Of a DNA stretch of 64,000 bases, positions 63,504 through 64,000 are shown piece after piece. Source of the stretch: Leucobacter chinensis (GTDB lineage Bacteria > Actinomycetota > Actinomycetes > Actinomycetales > Microbacteriaceae); the NCBI RefSeq assembly GCF_019049105.1, contig NZ_JAHQZR010000003.1, positions 241,447-305,446 of the forward strand. The letters are read 5' to 3'. Position numbers and translations under genes: made by a program. Numbering within the stretch: the stretch's first letter is position 1; each line of letters starts with the position of its first letter. The notes under the pieces are model-generated. The model worked only from the letters and a program-made list of their open reading frames with translations. It ran no database searches and was not told where the DNA came from.

Positions 63504-64000
63504 TTACCGTCTAGATCTGCGGCGCCTCGTGAGCGAGAGCATCAACGCCCCAGCGATGAGCGCACCCGCCGCGGTGATGAGCCAGGGCACAAAGGGTGCC
63601 GCGCCGGTCACGACGATCTCGCCTGGGCCGGGCTTAGGCGTGGGGCCTGGCTTGGGGTCAGGGTCAGGGTCGGGGCCGGGACCGGGACCGGGCCCTTGAG
63701 TCGCTTTGTACACGTAGGTGACCGTTTGTGGTTCGGTCGTGAATGTTCCTGTGGCTGGGCCGTCGACCTGTACGAAGGTGTAGCCGTCGAAGGTGCGTTG
63801 TTCGGTTTCGTAGGTGTCGCCGATGGTGCCGGTGAGGGTTTCGGGGTCGGTGAGTGGGGTTCCGTCGGTGTCGACGTACGCGACCGTGACGGTGCCTTTT
63901 TCGGCGGGTGTTGTGTTTTGGCGGTACACGTAGGTGACCGTTTGTGGTTCGGTCGTGAATGTTCCTGTGGCTGGGCCGTCGACCTGTACGAAGGTGTAGC
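63504..64000 (-). CDS. C-terminal part of a MucBP-repeat surface protein (continues beyond the window)
   Basis: The visible 165 codons hold one full MucBP repeat (VTVAYVDTDGTPLTDPETL through TFTTEPQTVTYVY), the end of another, a spacer of Gly-Pro and Asp-Pro repeats, then the anchor EIVVTGAAP, a membrane helix (FVPWLITAAGALIAGALMLSL) and the basic tail TRRRRSRR. MucBP domains bind mucin or mediate adhesion. The anchor lacks a canonical LPxTG; VVTG may be a variant signal, possibly for the class E sortase. The repeat period is 72 codons. Confidence 0.85.
   Translation of the reverse strand, partial: YTFVQVDGPATGTFTTEPQTVTYVYRQNTTPAEKGTVTVAYVDTDGTPLTDPETLTGTIGDTYETEQRTFDGYTFVQVDGPATGTFTTEPQTVTYVYKATQGPGPGPGPDPDPDPKPGPTPKPGPGEIVVTGAAPFVPWLITAAGALIAGALMLSLTRRRRSRR
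63709..64000 (-). repeat. Nearly identical 216-bp MucBP coding repeats
   Basis: 63709-63784 and 63925-64000 are identical over all 76 bases visible. The offset is 216 bp, so further tandem copies probably lie to the right of the window. Confidence 0.9.

Overview
The window is an origin-of-replication region of a high-GC actinobacterium, most probably a member of the Microbacteriaceae; I cannot fix the genus from sequence alone. The evidence is the conserved order rnpA-rpmH-dnaA-dnaN-recF-DUF721-gyrB-gyrA, TTATCCACA DnaA boxes, ParB parS sites, mycothiol-type genes, CrgA, a class E sortase, the fhaA-fhaB-pstP-rodA-pbpA-pknA-pknB cluster, and several probably leaderless genes with a TANNNT box 6-8 nt before the start codon.

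Layout. 0-3.6 kb: an M23 peptidase, the rpsF-ssb-rpsR-rplI operon and an HdeD-like membrane protein. 3.6-12.4 kb: an MshA-like glycosyltransferase, a methionine-type ABC importer (metN, metI, two metQ lipoproteins), an operon of one SRPBCC and two DUF4166 proteins, inositol-3-phosphate synthase and an MshB-like deacetylase. MshA, inositol-phosphate synthase and MshB are steps of mycothiol synthesis. 12.3-24.8 kb: pcnA, a DUF6049 protein, a RimK ligase fused to an RCK_C domain beside a RimB-like protein (where related genomes usually carry murJ), trxB-trxA behind a SigR-type promoter, then parB, parA, rsmG, jag, yidC, yidD, rnpA and rpmH on the minus strand. 24.8-35 kb: dnaA, oriC, dnaN, recF with two perfect parS sites 42 bp apart, dciA-like DUF721, gyrB, gyrA and DUF3566.

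35-41.2 kb: tRNA-Ile, tRNA-Ala, an ankyrin protein, a 39-residue Cys-rich protein, a siderophore-interacting protein behind an iron box, a Nudix hydrolase, a cyclophilin, a rhomboid protease, crgA and a class E sortase. 41.3-50.4 kb: the Ser/Thr kinase and cell-elongation operon. 50.6-64 kb is more accessory: tRNA-Leu, unknown membrane proteins, an LD-carboxypeptidase, glutaryl-CoA dehydrogenase, an alcohol dehydrogenase broken by one amber codon, a decayed LPxTG surface protein with a 7-bp slippage tract, a heterodimeric ABC exporter behind a 20-codon leader ORF, and the end of a MucBP-repeat surface protein.

The most unusual non-coding signals are two copies (plus one diverged relative) of an intergenic element joining the palindrome ATTACACCGGTGTAAT to an inverted pair of DnaA boxes and GTTGATAAC, and two long perfect inverted repeats sharing the arm AGGTCAAAAAGTGTCGA. 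No transposase, prophage or CRISPR array was seen.
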